Of a DNA stretch of 64,000 nt, positions 42,435 through 52,300 are shown piece after piece. The DNA is taken from contig JAZLFM010000034.1 in the NCBI GenBank assembly GCA_045615765.1, positions 1-64,000 on the forward strand, read 5' to 3'. The position numbers and the translations under genes are program-made. Origin of the DNA: UBA1715 sp045615765. GTDB lineage: Bacteria; Bacteroidota; Bacteroidia; Bacteroidales; UBA1715. The notes under the pieces are model-generated. The model worked only from the letters and a program-made list of their open reading frames with translations. It made no database searches and was not told where the DNA came from. Numbering within the stretch: the first letter of the stretch is position 1; each line of letters opens with the position of its first letter.

Positions 42435-45173
42435 ATGAAGAAAATATTTTTATTCCTTGTTGGAACAGTTTTAAGTATTTGTTGTTTTGCACAACAATTT
42501 CCATTCCCGATGAATCAGCATTCGTACAAATATTCGTATGGAATATTGCCAACCAATGTCGATAATGAGAAAATACAATCAAAGTTCTCGACTTGGAACA
42601 AGAATATGTACATAGAAAGTGCAGATGGTCAGTTTGGGCGTATTCGTTTTGATGATATTAAATATACTGTTAGTGAAGGTATAGGTTACGGTATGTTGAT
42701 ATACGTTTACATGGCTAATGAAACAAATAATTTCTGTCAAGATCACTTTGATAAGTTGTATGCTTACTATAAAAAATGGAGCAATGGCAATGGCGTCATG
42801 AACTGGAAAATTGAAGGATTCGAAAGAGTAAATGGATACAATGGTGCTACTGATGCTGATTTGGATGTTGCTTTGGCGTTATGCTTGGCGGCAAAACAAT
42901 GGGGATATTCTTCAAGCTTCTCGTATGCAGATGAGGCAGAAAATTTATTGAATGCTATATATAACAAAGAAGTTGGTACTCATACTGTTGATGGTGACTT
43001 GTTAACTTTGATTAACCCTGGTGATAGTTGGGTTAGTATAGCTAATCCTTGCTATTTTACAATAGCGTCGGTTGGCGTATATGATCAAACTCAAAAGTAT
43101 TTTTCTTTCTCAAAACAAAATGATTGGGAAAAAGTATATGATGATAGTCATATATTCTTGCAAAAATCTCAACGTAATGGCTTGTGGCCAAACTGGAGCA
43201 ATTGGGATGGCACTCCATGCAATAGAGGTTCATATGATCCGTCATCTATGGATTTTGGTTGGGATGCCTGTCGTACACCTTGGCGAGTTGGTATGGATTA
43301 TTTATGGTATGGAACAGAAAGTAGCAAAGCAATGCTACAGAAAACTCTTACATTTATGGAAGCTAAAAATATGTTAGATGCTCCTGTCCGTGCCGGTTTC
43401 TATTCAAACTTGGATGCGGAAGATCCTGCTGATGTAGTTTATGAAGGTAATGGAGGAATGTCTGCATTTATTGGTTCCTATGCTTGTGCTCTTATGCTAG
43501 ATGAATCAACAAAAGAAAATTTAGATATGTATTACAATCGTTTGAAGAATAATCTAGAAAGTCCATATTATTCTCCTACGTTGCAAATACTGTATTTGTT
43601 GACAGTATCTGGTAATGCAGCTAATTTCTATGATTTGGAAGAATGTGCTCCACAGATTATAGTTAATCCTGTAATTACTTCTATTTCGACAGATGGTACG
43701 ACGATAGAAATTGCGTGTTCAAAAGAGATGAAAGAATCTTGTTCTGATTTCTCTGACTTCACATTGTATATTGACGGTAATGAACAGGAAAATCCTTTTG
43801 CTTCAATGACAATTTCAGGAGCAAAGATTTCTTTGAACTTGAACGAGTTGACAATTACTGAAAAGTCAAGCTTGGCGCTTTCGTATGCAGGAAAAGAAAT
43901 AACAAGCAAACAAGGTGGAATCCTTGGAGGTATTGTTAAGTTCCCTGTTACAAATGATGTATTTGTAGTAGGAGGCAATACTATTTTAGCAGATTGTGAA
44001 GATGGTCAAAATACTACATTAGGTGGCGGTTGGTATTCTTATTCCGATGGTTCAACTCAATCGTATGAGATGGTTGCGGGCGGTGCAAATGAAACCGAAA
44101 CGGCCGTACACTTTACTTTCTCGAATGTAAAGAGTTATGTTGGTGTTGGCTTTAATGTCCTTCCTGCTGAAAATCCGTTGAATTGTACGGGTTCTACGGG
44201 TATAAGTTTCTACCATAAAGGCGATGCTTGTGTTTTAGAAGCAAAATCGGTTACAAAAAGAAATGCCAATTATTCTTATCAGACTTATGCAATCGAAGCA
44301 CACGAAGATTGGACATTGGTTGAATTGCCTTGGGAAACAATTGCTGAAGATTTTGTTACAAGCGGTTATGTTACTGAGGTAACAGGTTTCCAATGGAAAG
44401 AAGTAACTGGTTCAGGAAGTTTTTCTATCGATGAAGTAGTGCTTGTAGGTCGAAGTATTGCCACATCGGTAATGGATAGAGTATTTTTAGAAACTGCTCT
44501 TGTTGAGGCAAATGCATTATATTCAAAATCTTCAACTGAAAAATACCCTCAAACAGCTATTGATGCATTAGCAGAGGCAATCGGAGTAGCTGCGGATGTT
44601 AATATGGCTTCAACATCTACTCGTACAATTATCGATACTGCTACAGCAGTTCTTAATAGAGCAATTGCTGAATTTAAAACAAAAGCATATGGCGACAAGA
44701 CAGCTTTGGACAAGGCTATAAAAGATGCACAAACGGTTGCAGATGCTGCTGTTGTTGGTGCGGAAACAGGTATGTATAGCGCAGAATCTAAGGCTGCATT
44801 GGAAGAAGCTATTGCAACTGCACAAACTCAATTCGAAACATTTGGCTTATTTGCTGATGAAATAGCAGATGCAGTACGTGTTTTACAACAAGCAGTGAAA
44901 GCGTTTACGGCATCGGTAATTAAAACAGATGTTGCTGATCAACTTATTTCTGTTTCATTGTTCCCAAATCCTTGTACCGATTTTGTAAACATTATTGCAG
45001 ACAAAGAAATTGAAAAAGTTTCTATCTATAGTTTGAACTCTCTTGTTAGTGTGGTTGAAGCACATTCAACAATGATAGAAATTCCAGTTTCTCAATTATC
45101 ATGTGGGGTTTATACAGTACAAGTTTGTCTTAAAGACGGAAATGTGAAAACTCAGTCTTTCGTGAAAAGATAG
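42435..45173 (+). CDS. Secreted GH8 endoglucanase with CBM11-like module (GH8-3)
   Basis: From the ATG at 42435 the protein has 912 aa; an upstream extension to 42381 would precede the signal peptide and is rejected. The signal peptide ends ICCFAQ. The GH8 domain (20-405) has Glu81 in VSEGIGYGM and ATDADLDVALALCLA. SwmB-like (405-505), CBM11-like (510-670), two FIVAR-like repeats (678-830) and a type A T9SS domain (835-912) follow. The order matches GH8-1 with one fewer FIVAR. It is more diverged (DACRTPWRVGMDY instead of RVPWR). No clear promoter was seen in the 240-bp gap after the terminator. Confidence 0.92.
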   Translation: MKKIFLFLVGTVLSICCFAQQFPFPMNQHSYKYSYGILPTNVDNEKIQSKFSTWNKNMYIESADGQFGRIRFDDIKYTVSEGIGYGMLIYVYMANETNNFCQDHFDKLYAYYKKWSNGNGVMNWKIEGFERVNGYNGATDADLDVALALCLAAKQWGYSSSFSYADEAENLLNAIYNKEVGTHTVDGDLLTLINPGDSWVSIANPCYFTIASVGVYDQTQKYFSFSKQNDWEKVYDDSHIFLQKSQRNGLWPNWSNWDGTPCNRGSYDPSSMDFGWDACRTPWRVGMDYLWYGTESSKAMLQKTLTFMEAKNMLDAPVRAGFYSNLDAEDPADVVYEGNGGMSAFIGSYACALMLDESTKENLDMYYNRLKNNLESPYYSPTLQILYLLTVSGNAANFYDLEECAPQIIVNPVITSISTDGTTIEIACSKEMKESCSDFSDFTLYIDGNEQENPFASMTISGAKISLNLNELTITEKSSLALSYAGKEITSKQGGILGGIVKFPVTNDVFVVGGNTILADCEDGQNTTLGGGWYSYSDGSTQSYEMVAGGANETETAVHFTFSNVKSYVGVGFNVLPAENPLNCTGSTGISFYHKGDACVLEAKSVTKRNANYSYQTYAIEAHEDWTLVELPWETIAEDFVTSGYVTEVTGFQWKEVTGSGSFSIDEVVLVGRSIATSVMDRVFLETALVEANALYSKSSTEKYPQTAIDALAEAIGVAADVNMASTSTRTIIDTATAVLNRAIAEFKTKAYGDKTALDKAIKDAQTVADAAVVGAETGMYSAESKAALEEAIATAQTQFETFGLFADEIADAVRVLQQAVKAFTASVIKTDVADQLISVSLFPNPCTDFVNIIADKEIEKVSIYSLNSLVSVVEAHSTMIEIPVSQLSCGVYTVQVCLKDGNVKTQSFVKR

Positions 45174-45196
45174 TTTGTTATAAATGTGTGATATGA

Positions 45197-45232
45197 AAAG
45201 GAATTGTATAGAAATATGCAATTCCTTTTTTG
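45197..45232. terminator. Terminator between GH8-3 and birA
   Basis: AAAGGAATTG (45197-45206) pairs with CAATTCCTTT (45219-45228), followed by more T. The convergent birA ends within its flank. Confidence 0.8.
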
Positions 45233-45233
45233 T

Positions 45234-45977
45234 TTACATCAATATATATTGCACTTCTTTGAAATAATAACTTCGTTCGCGGTCGTCCTTATCTGTAATA
45301 ATAAGTTTCCCGTCGTTCTCAACTGTGGTTATTTTCCCTTCAAAAAAACCGTCTGCATCGAAATAAATGTGGGGCACGTTTTTCAGGTATAAATTGTCTA
45401 TGTAACGTGTTCGTATTTGTTCAGGAGAGGATTGCATAAGGTTATAATTCTCGATTAAATGGCTTAGAAATAGCTGCATAAGTTCTTCTCTATTAAATTG
45501 TAGATTGTCATTTTCTAAAGATAAAGATGTAGGATTTGGTGCATCTTTAAATATCGTTTGATTTACATTTAAACCAATTCCAATTATCGAGAAATCAATG
45601 TTTTTCTTGAGTAGTTGATTTTCTATAAGTATTCCTGCTATCTTATTGTTCCCAACATAAATGTCGTTAGGCCATTTTACAGTTACGTTCGAACAAAAAA
45701 GAGCCACAACATCTCGTAGTGAGAGAGCAACGCATTGTGAGAGAATAAACTGATCTTTAAGTGCTATGGCTTCGGGATGCACAATGACGGAAAACAACAA
45801 ATTTTCTCCCATGTTTGATTCCCAAAAATTCCCTCGTTGTCCCCGCCCTTTTGTTTGAAAGTCTGTACAAATTGTGGTAAAATTTGGAACGTTTTCTTTC
45901 TTTGCGAGTTCCATCGCATAGTCGTTCGTTGAAGAAATTTCTTTTAATTCAATGATATTGTTGTATCTTTCGACCAT
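45234..45977 (-). CDS. birA: Biotin-[acetyl-CoA-carboxylase] ligase
   Basis: The 247-aa enzyme joins biotin to carrier-protein lysines via biotinyl-AMP. Visible are the TKGRGQRGNFWES loop (about residue 45), VKWPNDIYVGNNKIAGILIE (about 100) and the following IGIGLNVNQ. It has no N-terminal DNA-binding domain, so it is a class I ligase without repressor function. The biotin carrier at 25711 (Lys187) is a likely client. Divergent from the TlpA-like gene with 13 bp between start codons. Confidence 0.92.
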   Translation of the reverse strand: MVERYNNIIELKEISSTNDYAMELAKKENVPNFTTICTDFQTKGRGQRGNFWESNMGENLLFSVIVHPEAIALKDQFILSQCVALSLRDVVALFCSNVTVKWPNDIYVGNNKIAGILIENQLLKKNIDFSIIGIGLNVNQTIFKDAPNPTSLSLENDNLQFNREELMQLFLSHLIENYNLMQSSPEQIRTRYIDNLYLKNVPHIYFDADGFFEGKITTVENDGKLIITDKDDRERSYYFKEVQYILM

Positions 45978-45990
45978 AAAATCAATTACT

Positions 45991-47046
45991 ATGAAACGAA
46001 TAATTTCTTGTTTGTGCCTATTGTTGTTTGTACTAGGCCTTTCGGCTCAACAAATCAGTATCAAGGGTAAAATTATAAAATATTCTGGAACCGATTCTCT
46101 AACATTGGAGATATATACGCAACAAGTTCCAATAGAGAAAAAAATACCTATTTCAAAGAAAGGTGATTTCTTCTATAACTATTCAGCACAATCGACTCAT
46201 TTTGTGAACTTGTATCTTACAAAAAATGATGTGGTTACTTTAGTTGTATCTCCTGGAGAAAATATCTCGTTTGCGGGAGAATTTCGTCAGTTGGGAGCAA
46301 CATATTCTGTAACAGGTTCAGAGCAAGCCAAAGCGATGCAAGTAACTTCGCAGAAAATGTTAGCAAAGCAAAAAGAAGCAATGCGTGTACAAAAAGCCTA
46401 TGAAAGAACGATGGATTCGTTGAGTATACTAATGAAACGAGAACTTGTTACGGCAATAAACGCTAATCCTTCGAATTATTGTAATTTAATTTTATGTCGT
46501 TCGTTGTCGATGGAAGAATATTCCGATGTGTATCAAATGTTGGATTCTGCTTTGTTGGCGACATATCCAAACGATGCAATGGTGCTTGAATTTCATGCTG
46601 ATGTTATGCGTCAGTTATTGTTGCGCGTGGGTACTAAGATTAATGAAATTTCATTGCCAAATCAGAAATTGGAAACAATAAATCTATCTTCTTTGCGTGG
46701 AAAGGTTGTTCTAATTGATTTTTGGGCAAGTTGGTGCCGTCCTTGTCGTATGGAGATTCCGAATTTCAAGAGAATGTATAATGAGTTCCATGAAAAAGGT
46801 TTCGATATATATTCAATATCGGTCGATAATGACGTGAATGCATGGATAAAAGCGTTGTCGCAGGAACAAATGCCATGGGCGAATGTTCGCGATATCAATA
46901 AGGAGTATAGCAATATGTTTAATGTAAATGCAATTCCTTTTACAATCTTGATAGATGCAGAAGGTAAGATTGTTGCTAAAGGTCTTCGAGGACAGGAATT
47001 AAGTGAAAAAATTGCGGAACTATTGAAAAATACTAACAATAAATAA
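45991..47046 (+). CDS. TlpA-like thioredoxin-fold protein with N-terminal DUF4369-type domain
   Basis: The ATG at 45991 gives 351 aa with a good signal peptide (CLCLLLFVLGLSAQ). Residues 20-205 form a beta domain plus helices of the DUF4369 type common in Bacteroidetes. Residues 215-345 are a TlpA/AhpC-like thioredoxin domain with active site WASWCRPCRME. Such proteins act in the periplasm as disulfide reductases or in envelope stress and maturation of secreted proteins. The CXXC supports redox activity. The following ddh gene is 65 nt away. Confidence 0.85.
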   Translation: MKRIISCLCLLLFVLGLSAQQISIKGKIIKYSGTDSLTLEIYTQQVPIEKKIPISKKGDFFYNYSAQSTHFVNLYLTKNDVVTLVVSPGENISFAGEFRQLGATYSVTGSEQAKAMQVTSQKMLAKQKEAMRVQKAYERTMDSLSILMKRELVTAINANPSNYCNLILCRSLSMEEYSDVYQMLDSALLATYPNDAMVLEFHADVMRQLLLRVGTKINEISLPNQKLETINLSSLRGKVVLIDFWASWCRPCRMEIPNFKRMYNEFHEKGFDIYSISVDNDVNAWIKALSQEQMPWANVRDINKEYSNMFNVNAIPFTILIDAEGKIVAKGLRGQELSEKIAELLKNTNNK

Positions 47047-47111
47047 AGAATTCGCAAAAAACTCTTACATTTGCTAACGCAAAAGACAAAAAACTTTAAT
47101 TTTTGAAAGAT

Positions 47112-48005
47112 ATGAAAAGAGTAGCAATCGTAGGGTACGGAAATATTGGAAAATATGTACTCGAAGCATTGGAAGTTGCTCCTGACTTTGAAATTGCAGG
47201 AGTTGTTCGTCGTTCAACCTCAGGCGAAATGCCATTGGAATTGACTCCATACAAAGTTGTAACTGACATCAAAGAATTAGGTAAAGTAGATGTTGCTGTT
47301 CTTGCAACTCCAACTCGTAGCGTTGAAGAAAATGCAAAGAAATACTTGGCAATGGGTATCAATACGGTAGATAGTTTCGATATTCATGGTGGTATTTGGG
47401 AATTACATGAATCTCTTGGAAAAGTTGCAAAAGAAAATGGTACAGTTGCTATCATTTCTGCAGGTTGGGATCCAGGAAGTGATTCTGTAGTTCGTACATT
47501 GATGGAAGCAGCTGCTCCTAAAGGTCTTACTTGGACAAACTTTGGTCCTGGTATGAGTATGGGTCACTCTGTTGTTGCTCGTTCTAAAAAAGGCGTTAAG
47601 AATGCGTTGTCGATGACTATGCCACAAGGTGCAGGTATCCACAGCCGTTTAGTATATGTTGAATTAGAAGAAGGATTCACAGCACAACAAGTTTATGATG
47701 AATTGAAGGCTGACGATTATTTCGCTCACGATGAATTACACGTAATTCCTGTTGATAGTGTAGATAACTGTCGTGATATGGGTCATGGTGTTCTTTTGGA
47801 AAGAAAAGGTGTTTCTGGTAAAACACAAAATCAACGTTTCAAATTCGAAATGACTATCAATAACCCAGCTTTGACTGCACAAATCTTGGTTGGTGTTGCA
47901 CGTGCTACATTCAAACAAGCTCCAGGTTGTTATACTATGCCTGAAGTTCCTGTAATTGATCTATTGCCAGGAGACAAAGAACAATTAATTCGTCATTTGG
48001 TATAG
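47112..48005 (+). CDS. ddh: meso-Diaminopimelate dehydrogenase
   Basis: The ATG at 47112 (297 aa) is chosen over a TTG at 47103. The N-terminal dinucleotide fold has VAIVGYGNIGKYV; later segments include SAGWDPGSDSVVRTL, FGPGMSMGHSVVARSKKGV and MPQGAGIHSRLVYVELE, which identify DAP dehydrogenase rather than other MocA-like enzymes. It converts tetrahydrodipicolinate to meso-DAP with NADPH and ammonia, a one-step route to DAP for peptidoglycan and lysine. A terminator follows. Confidence 0.93.
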   Translation: MKRVAIVGYGNIGKYVLEALEVAPDFEIAGVVRRSTSGEMPLELTPYKVVTDIKELGKVDVAVLATPTRSVEENAKKYLAMGINTVDSFDIHGGIWELHESLGKVAKENGTVAIISAGWDPGSDSVVRTLMEAAAPKGLTWTNFGPGMSMGHSVVARSKKGVKNALSMTMPQGAGIHSRLVYVELEEGFTAQQVYDELKADDYFAHDELHVIPVDSVDNCRDMGHGVLLERKGVSGKTQNQRFKFEMTINNPALTAQILVGVARATFKQAPGCYTMPEVPVIDLLPGDKEQLIRHLV

Positions 48006-48026
48006 AAAAATCAATTTCGAATAGAA

Positions 48027-48062
48027 AAAAAGGGAAGTCAATTTGTTGATTTCCCTTTTTTT
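48027..48062 (+). terminator. Terminator after ddh
   Basis: AAAAAGGGAA-TCAA (48027-48041) pairs with TTGA-TTCCCTTTTT (48045-48060) with one mismatch, followed by T-rich sequence. Confidence 0.85.
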
Positions 48063-48075
48063 CTAGTTATATTTG
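48042..48075 (+). promoter_or_regulatory. Promoter for the secreted protein at 48103
   Basis: TTTG at 48042-48045 sits in the terminator loop region; TATATTTG at 48068-48075 follows after 22 nt. This rules out an upstream start at 48073 and supports the ATG at 48103. Confidence 0.6.
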
Positions 48076-48102
48076 TGGTTACTAATTTTAAAAGATTTAA
48101 TT

Positions 48103-49158
48103 ATGAAGAAAATTTTATTATTCTTAGGAAGCGCTTTGTTGACAATGTCTTTGTCGGCACAGGTAATGACGATGAAATCCAATAGCTGGACTACAGAAGA
48201 TGGTGTAGAACATCAAAATTCGCAAGGTATGATTGCTGTTACTCCATCAATGGATATTCAGGCAGGTTACAAGGTTGTGGTTGAATTTCAAGGAACAACA
48301 ACTGGTGAAGATGTAACATTTTCTTCTATCGTAGTTGATACTGCAGCAGGAAGTTGGGAAGTGTTAAGTTCTTGGGGTAGTTCGTCGGTAACATCTGGTG
48401 TAATTGTTGGTTCAGTTACTTTTACGGCAACAAAAGCTATTGCAGGTCCAACATTCGTTTTAGCAACAACTGAGGGTAATAGTTCTTACGACGATGTAGA
48501 TATTGAATTCTCAAAGTTAACTTGTACAGTAAGCGATCCAAACTACAAAGATCCTAATGTAACAACAGACGAATCTGTACTTCCTATTTCTGGTATCTCA
48601 AATATGTGGGGTGATTGTGTTGTTGCCGCAGGTCTAGAATCTACAACAATTACATTCCCTAAAGCATGGGAATGCGGAGCAGGATGGGCTTGGTGGTCAA
48701 ATTATCTTAATGTGACTGAATATGCAAGCGTAACTGTAGAATTCGAACCAGTTCCATGTCAAGTACAATTGGTTGTACAAATTGATAACGGTACAGAAGA
48801 TGGTGAGAACAATCCTGTATCTATAGAAGCTGGTGCAACTTCAGTAACAATTAATTTTGATGATTGTTATGTAGGTGACTGGACAGGTGTTCGCGCAATT
48901 TTCCTACAAACTGCTGATGCAGCAGATATCGTTGTAACTAAAGCATATATGACATATCCTAAAGAAACAGCTGTAGCTGAAGTTTCTAAGAATGTACAAA
49001 TAGTTAACGGTATGGTATATTCTGCTGGAAAGATTGTTGTTTACAATGTTGCTGGTGCAGCAATAGCCGAAGCTAACAATGAAATGAATCTATCTAATTT
49101 ACAATCAGGTGTTTATTTCATAAAAACTGCAGAAGGTACAGCAAAATATTCTAAATAG
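48103..49158 (+). CDS. Secreted two-domain beta-sandwich protein with T9SS type A tail
   Basis: With the ATG at 48103 the product is 351 aa. It has a signal peptide (ending MSLSAQ), a first jelly-roll-like domain (about 20-155), a second one with many aromatics (about 170-290, including WECGAGWAWWSNYL) that could stack on sugars, and a T9SS type A domain (about 295-351, ending GTAKYSK). The tail closely matches that of the protein at 5144. No enzyme motif is seen; carbohydrate binding is inferred. Own promoter and terminator. Confidence 0.65.
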   Translation: MKKILLFLGSALLTMSLSAQVMTMKSNSWTTEDGVEHQNSQGMIAVTPSMDIQAGYKVVVEFQGTTTGEDVTFSSIVVDTAAGSWEVLSSWGSSSVTSGVIVGSVTFTATKAIAGPTFVLATTEGNSSYDDVDIEFSKLTCTVSDPNYKDPNVTTDESVLPISGISNMWGDCVVAAGLESTTITFPKAWECGAGWAWWSNYLNVTEYASVTVEFEPVPCQVQLVVQIDNGTEDGENNPVSIEAGATSVTINFDDCYVGDWTGVRAIFLQTADAADIVVTKAYMTYPKETAVAEVSKNVQIVNGMVYSAGKIVVYNVAGAAIAEANNEMNLSNLQSGVYFIKTAEGTAKYSK

Positions 49159-49179
49159 ATATTTTCAATACAAGATAGA

Positions 49180-49212
49180 AAGGCGGAGGATTATTTCTCC
49201 GCCTTTTTTGTG
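49180..49212 (+). terminator. Terminator after the secreted sandwich protein
   Basis: AAGGCGGAG (49180-49188) pairs with CTCCGCCTT (49197-49205), then T6. A GC-rich perfect stem in an AT-rich context. Confidence 0.88.
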
Positions 49213-49315
49213 CTTGCTTATTACAGAACTCTAATTGTAGGGTTCTGTTTTTTTATTTTGTCTTATAGATGACAAACATAGTGTATTAAACACACATACG
49301 GCTCGGTAATTTATG

Positions 49316-49347
49316 TTTGTTTTTTCTGAAAAGATACGTTATTTTTG
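49316..49347 (+). promoter_or_regulatory. Promoter for the giant CE4-GH8-GH26 gene
   Basis: TTTG at 49316-49319, a 20-nt spacer, TATTTTTG at 49340-49347: a full match to the Bacteroidetes consensus. It overlaps the upstream in-frame start at 49317 and so supports the ATG at 49383. Confidence 0.75.
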
Positions 49348-49382
49348 GTCGATTTATATACAATAAAGATAAATTATACGCT

Positions 49383-52300
49383 ATGCGAAAAAATAGACTT
49401 ATTACATTCTTGGTTGCTATTTTTGTTACCTCACAGGTTTTTGCGCAATCAATTGCAACGGGATATACGGTAGGTACGTGGTCGGGATTCCGTACTGCTG
49501 CAGCAACATTCACCTTTGACGATGATGCTCCAAGTCATATTTCGGTCGTTGCACCAGAGTTTGATAGCCGTGGATATAATGCTACATTTAATGTTGTTGT
49601 TAATTGGATGAACCAAGCGAATCAGTGGACAGCATTTCAAAAATTAGCTGCGAAAGGTCACGAAATTGCGAGTCATACGGTTACTCACTCGGAAAATACT
49701 CCATCGAGTGAACTAAGTAGTTCAAAGACAACTATCAATCAAAAGATTACAGGACAGGATTGTAATACTATAGCATATCCATATTGCAACGTTCCAAGTG
49801 ATGCGGCAGCATTGGCTGCAAATTATATTGGTGGTCGTATCTGCGATGGTCAGGTAATGGGAAAAACTCCAAGTGACTATTTTAGAATTTCGGCAATTAC
49901 AACTGGTAGTGAAGCAGGCTTTGCAAGCGCTTCAAATTTCACCAGTTCGATGCAGTCTGCAATAAGTAAAGGTGGTTGGGTTGTGTTTTTAACTCATGGA
50001 ATTACGGGTGAAACAAATGGAAATGCAACATATTCTCCAACTCCAATTAGTGCAATTACCGGTGCGCTTGATTGGGCAAAAGAAAATGATTCTAAGGTTT
50101 GGGTTGCCACATTCCGTGATGCAATTTTGTATGCAAAAGAACGTGACGCCTTATCGTTGTCTGAAAAAACGGTTAGTTCAACAAGTTATCAGTTAACTGC
50201 TAGTGTAAATATTTCAAGTACTGTTGTTACATACGATTACCCGATTACAGTTCGTCGTGTAATGCCAGCATCTTGGAAGAATATTGCCGTTGCTACTGGT
50301 GGAAAGGATATAGAAGTAAAAACGGTTACTGTTGGTTCTACGGTGTATGCTCAATTTGATGTCGTTCCAGGAAAAACATATTCTTTGGAAGATCGTGCAA
50401 GTGAATATACAAAAGAAGGTCCTGCCGTTGCTGAAACGACGTTGTTGAATTTACTTGAAAATGGTGAATTTGATGAGGGAACAAGTTATTGGGATACACA
50501 AGTTGGTGGTGATGCAAAATGTACATTGACGGCAACAACAACTGCGGGAATGTCGGGTGCGAATGCAATTCAACTTTGTCCTAATGGAAATTATGGAACT
50601 GAAAACTGGCATATTCAAATGTATCAAAATGTTGAGTTGGAAGGGGATGTTGAATATACATTGTCTTTCTCGGCAAAAGCATCAACTGCAAGAAAGTTGT
50701 ATGTAATGGTACAAAAAATTGCAGCGGATTACGATACATATTTGTATAAAGAATATGATTTAACAACTACAGCACAAAATTTCGAAGAAACATTGCTTAC
50801 ACCATCTGATGTCGCTTTGGATTCTAAAGTGACTTTCTGTATAGGTGGTTCGGATGGCTGTGTAACGATAGACAATGTATTTTTTGGAACAGAAAAATCT
50901 TCTAATCCTGGTGGTGGTGACGAAGGTGGCGATAAGCCATCGTATTCGGTAGATGTTACAGGCGATATCTCTAAATACTTTGTTGATAAGGCATACATTG
51001 GTCCAAGTTGTGATGTGCTTGATGGGGAGACAATGACGAATGGAGCATATTATACAGGAGAATACACGAATTTATTTGTGAAATATCTTGGTAAAACGGA
51101 GGCACAAGTTCAAGCTAAAATGAAGAGTGTTTGGGATCATTTCTATACTGTAGGTGGCCCAAATACTGTGTATTATGAGGCTGGGAAAGATGAGAATGGG
51201 AAAGATATGGCATATATCTACGATACTGGTAATCAGGATGTTCGTACCGAAGGTCAGTCGTATGGTTTGATGATTTGTGTTCAAATGGGCGACCGTGAAA
51301 AGTTTGACAGATTGTGGCGTTGGGCAAAAAAATATATGCAATACAAAGCTGGTGATGTTCGTGAAGGTTTGTTCGCTTGGCAATGCGAAACAAATGGAAG
51401 CATAAAAGGAGCCTCATCGGCACCTGATGGTGAAATGTATTTCTTGACAGCTTTGTTCTTTGCTTCTCACCGTTGGGGAAATGATGGTGATATTAATTAC
51501 GAGGAAGAAGCACAATATTTGGCAAAATGTCTTTTGAATAAGACAGGTAGAGGTAATGGACAGGTTAGTCCTTTGTTTAACAAAAGCAACTATCTTGTAA
51601 CTTTTGGTGAAACTTCGTATGACTTCTCCGATCCTTCGTACAACTTGCCTGGTTTCTTGGAATTGTGGGCTCGTTGGATAAATACAAATACAGATTTCTG
51701 GGCAAAAACGCCAAAAGCTGCTCGTGATTTATTGTATAACTCTGCTCATAAAATAACAGGTTTATACCCTGATTATTGTAACTTCGATGGTTCTGGATAC
51801 TATCCTAACTGGGCTGGTTACAATACAAGTATCTATAAATACGATGCCATTCGTTGTCCGATGAATGTTGGTATGGATTATCACTGGTTTGCTGCTGATT
51901 CTCGTCAGGAAACTATGATGTATAATATTTTAAACTTCTTCAAGAGTGATGGATATTCACATGCATTTTTCAATGTCGATGGTACCGGTGCTGATGGCTA
52001 TTATTCTGAAGGTCAAAAAGGTGGTAATGGTGTAGGTGTTTTTGCTTTGACTCCAGGAAATGAAGCTTTGGCAAAAGAAAACCTTCAAAAATTGTGGGAT
52101 GTGACTCCTCCAACTGGTCAATGGCGTTATTACAATGGTATGGTGTACATGCTTTCAATGTTGCACGCAACTGGTAATTTCCGAATTTTTAAACCAACAC
52201 CAGAGGTTGTAGTTGAAACATTGTCTGGTCCATCGCCAGTAGAATTCAATGGGGAAGAATATACGAAAGATACTACATTCAAAACATTGATAGATTGTAA

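Noticed and set aside
49317..49382. Upstream start for the giant gene
   Set aside because: It lies within the TTTG-N20-TAttTTTG promoter, and the ATG at 49383 begins a proper signal peptide.
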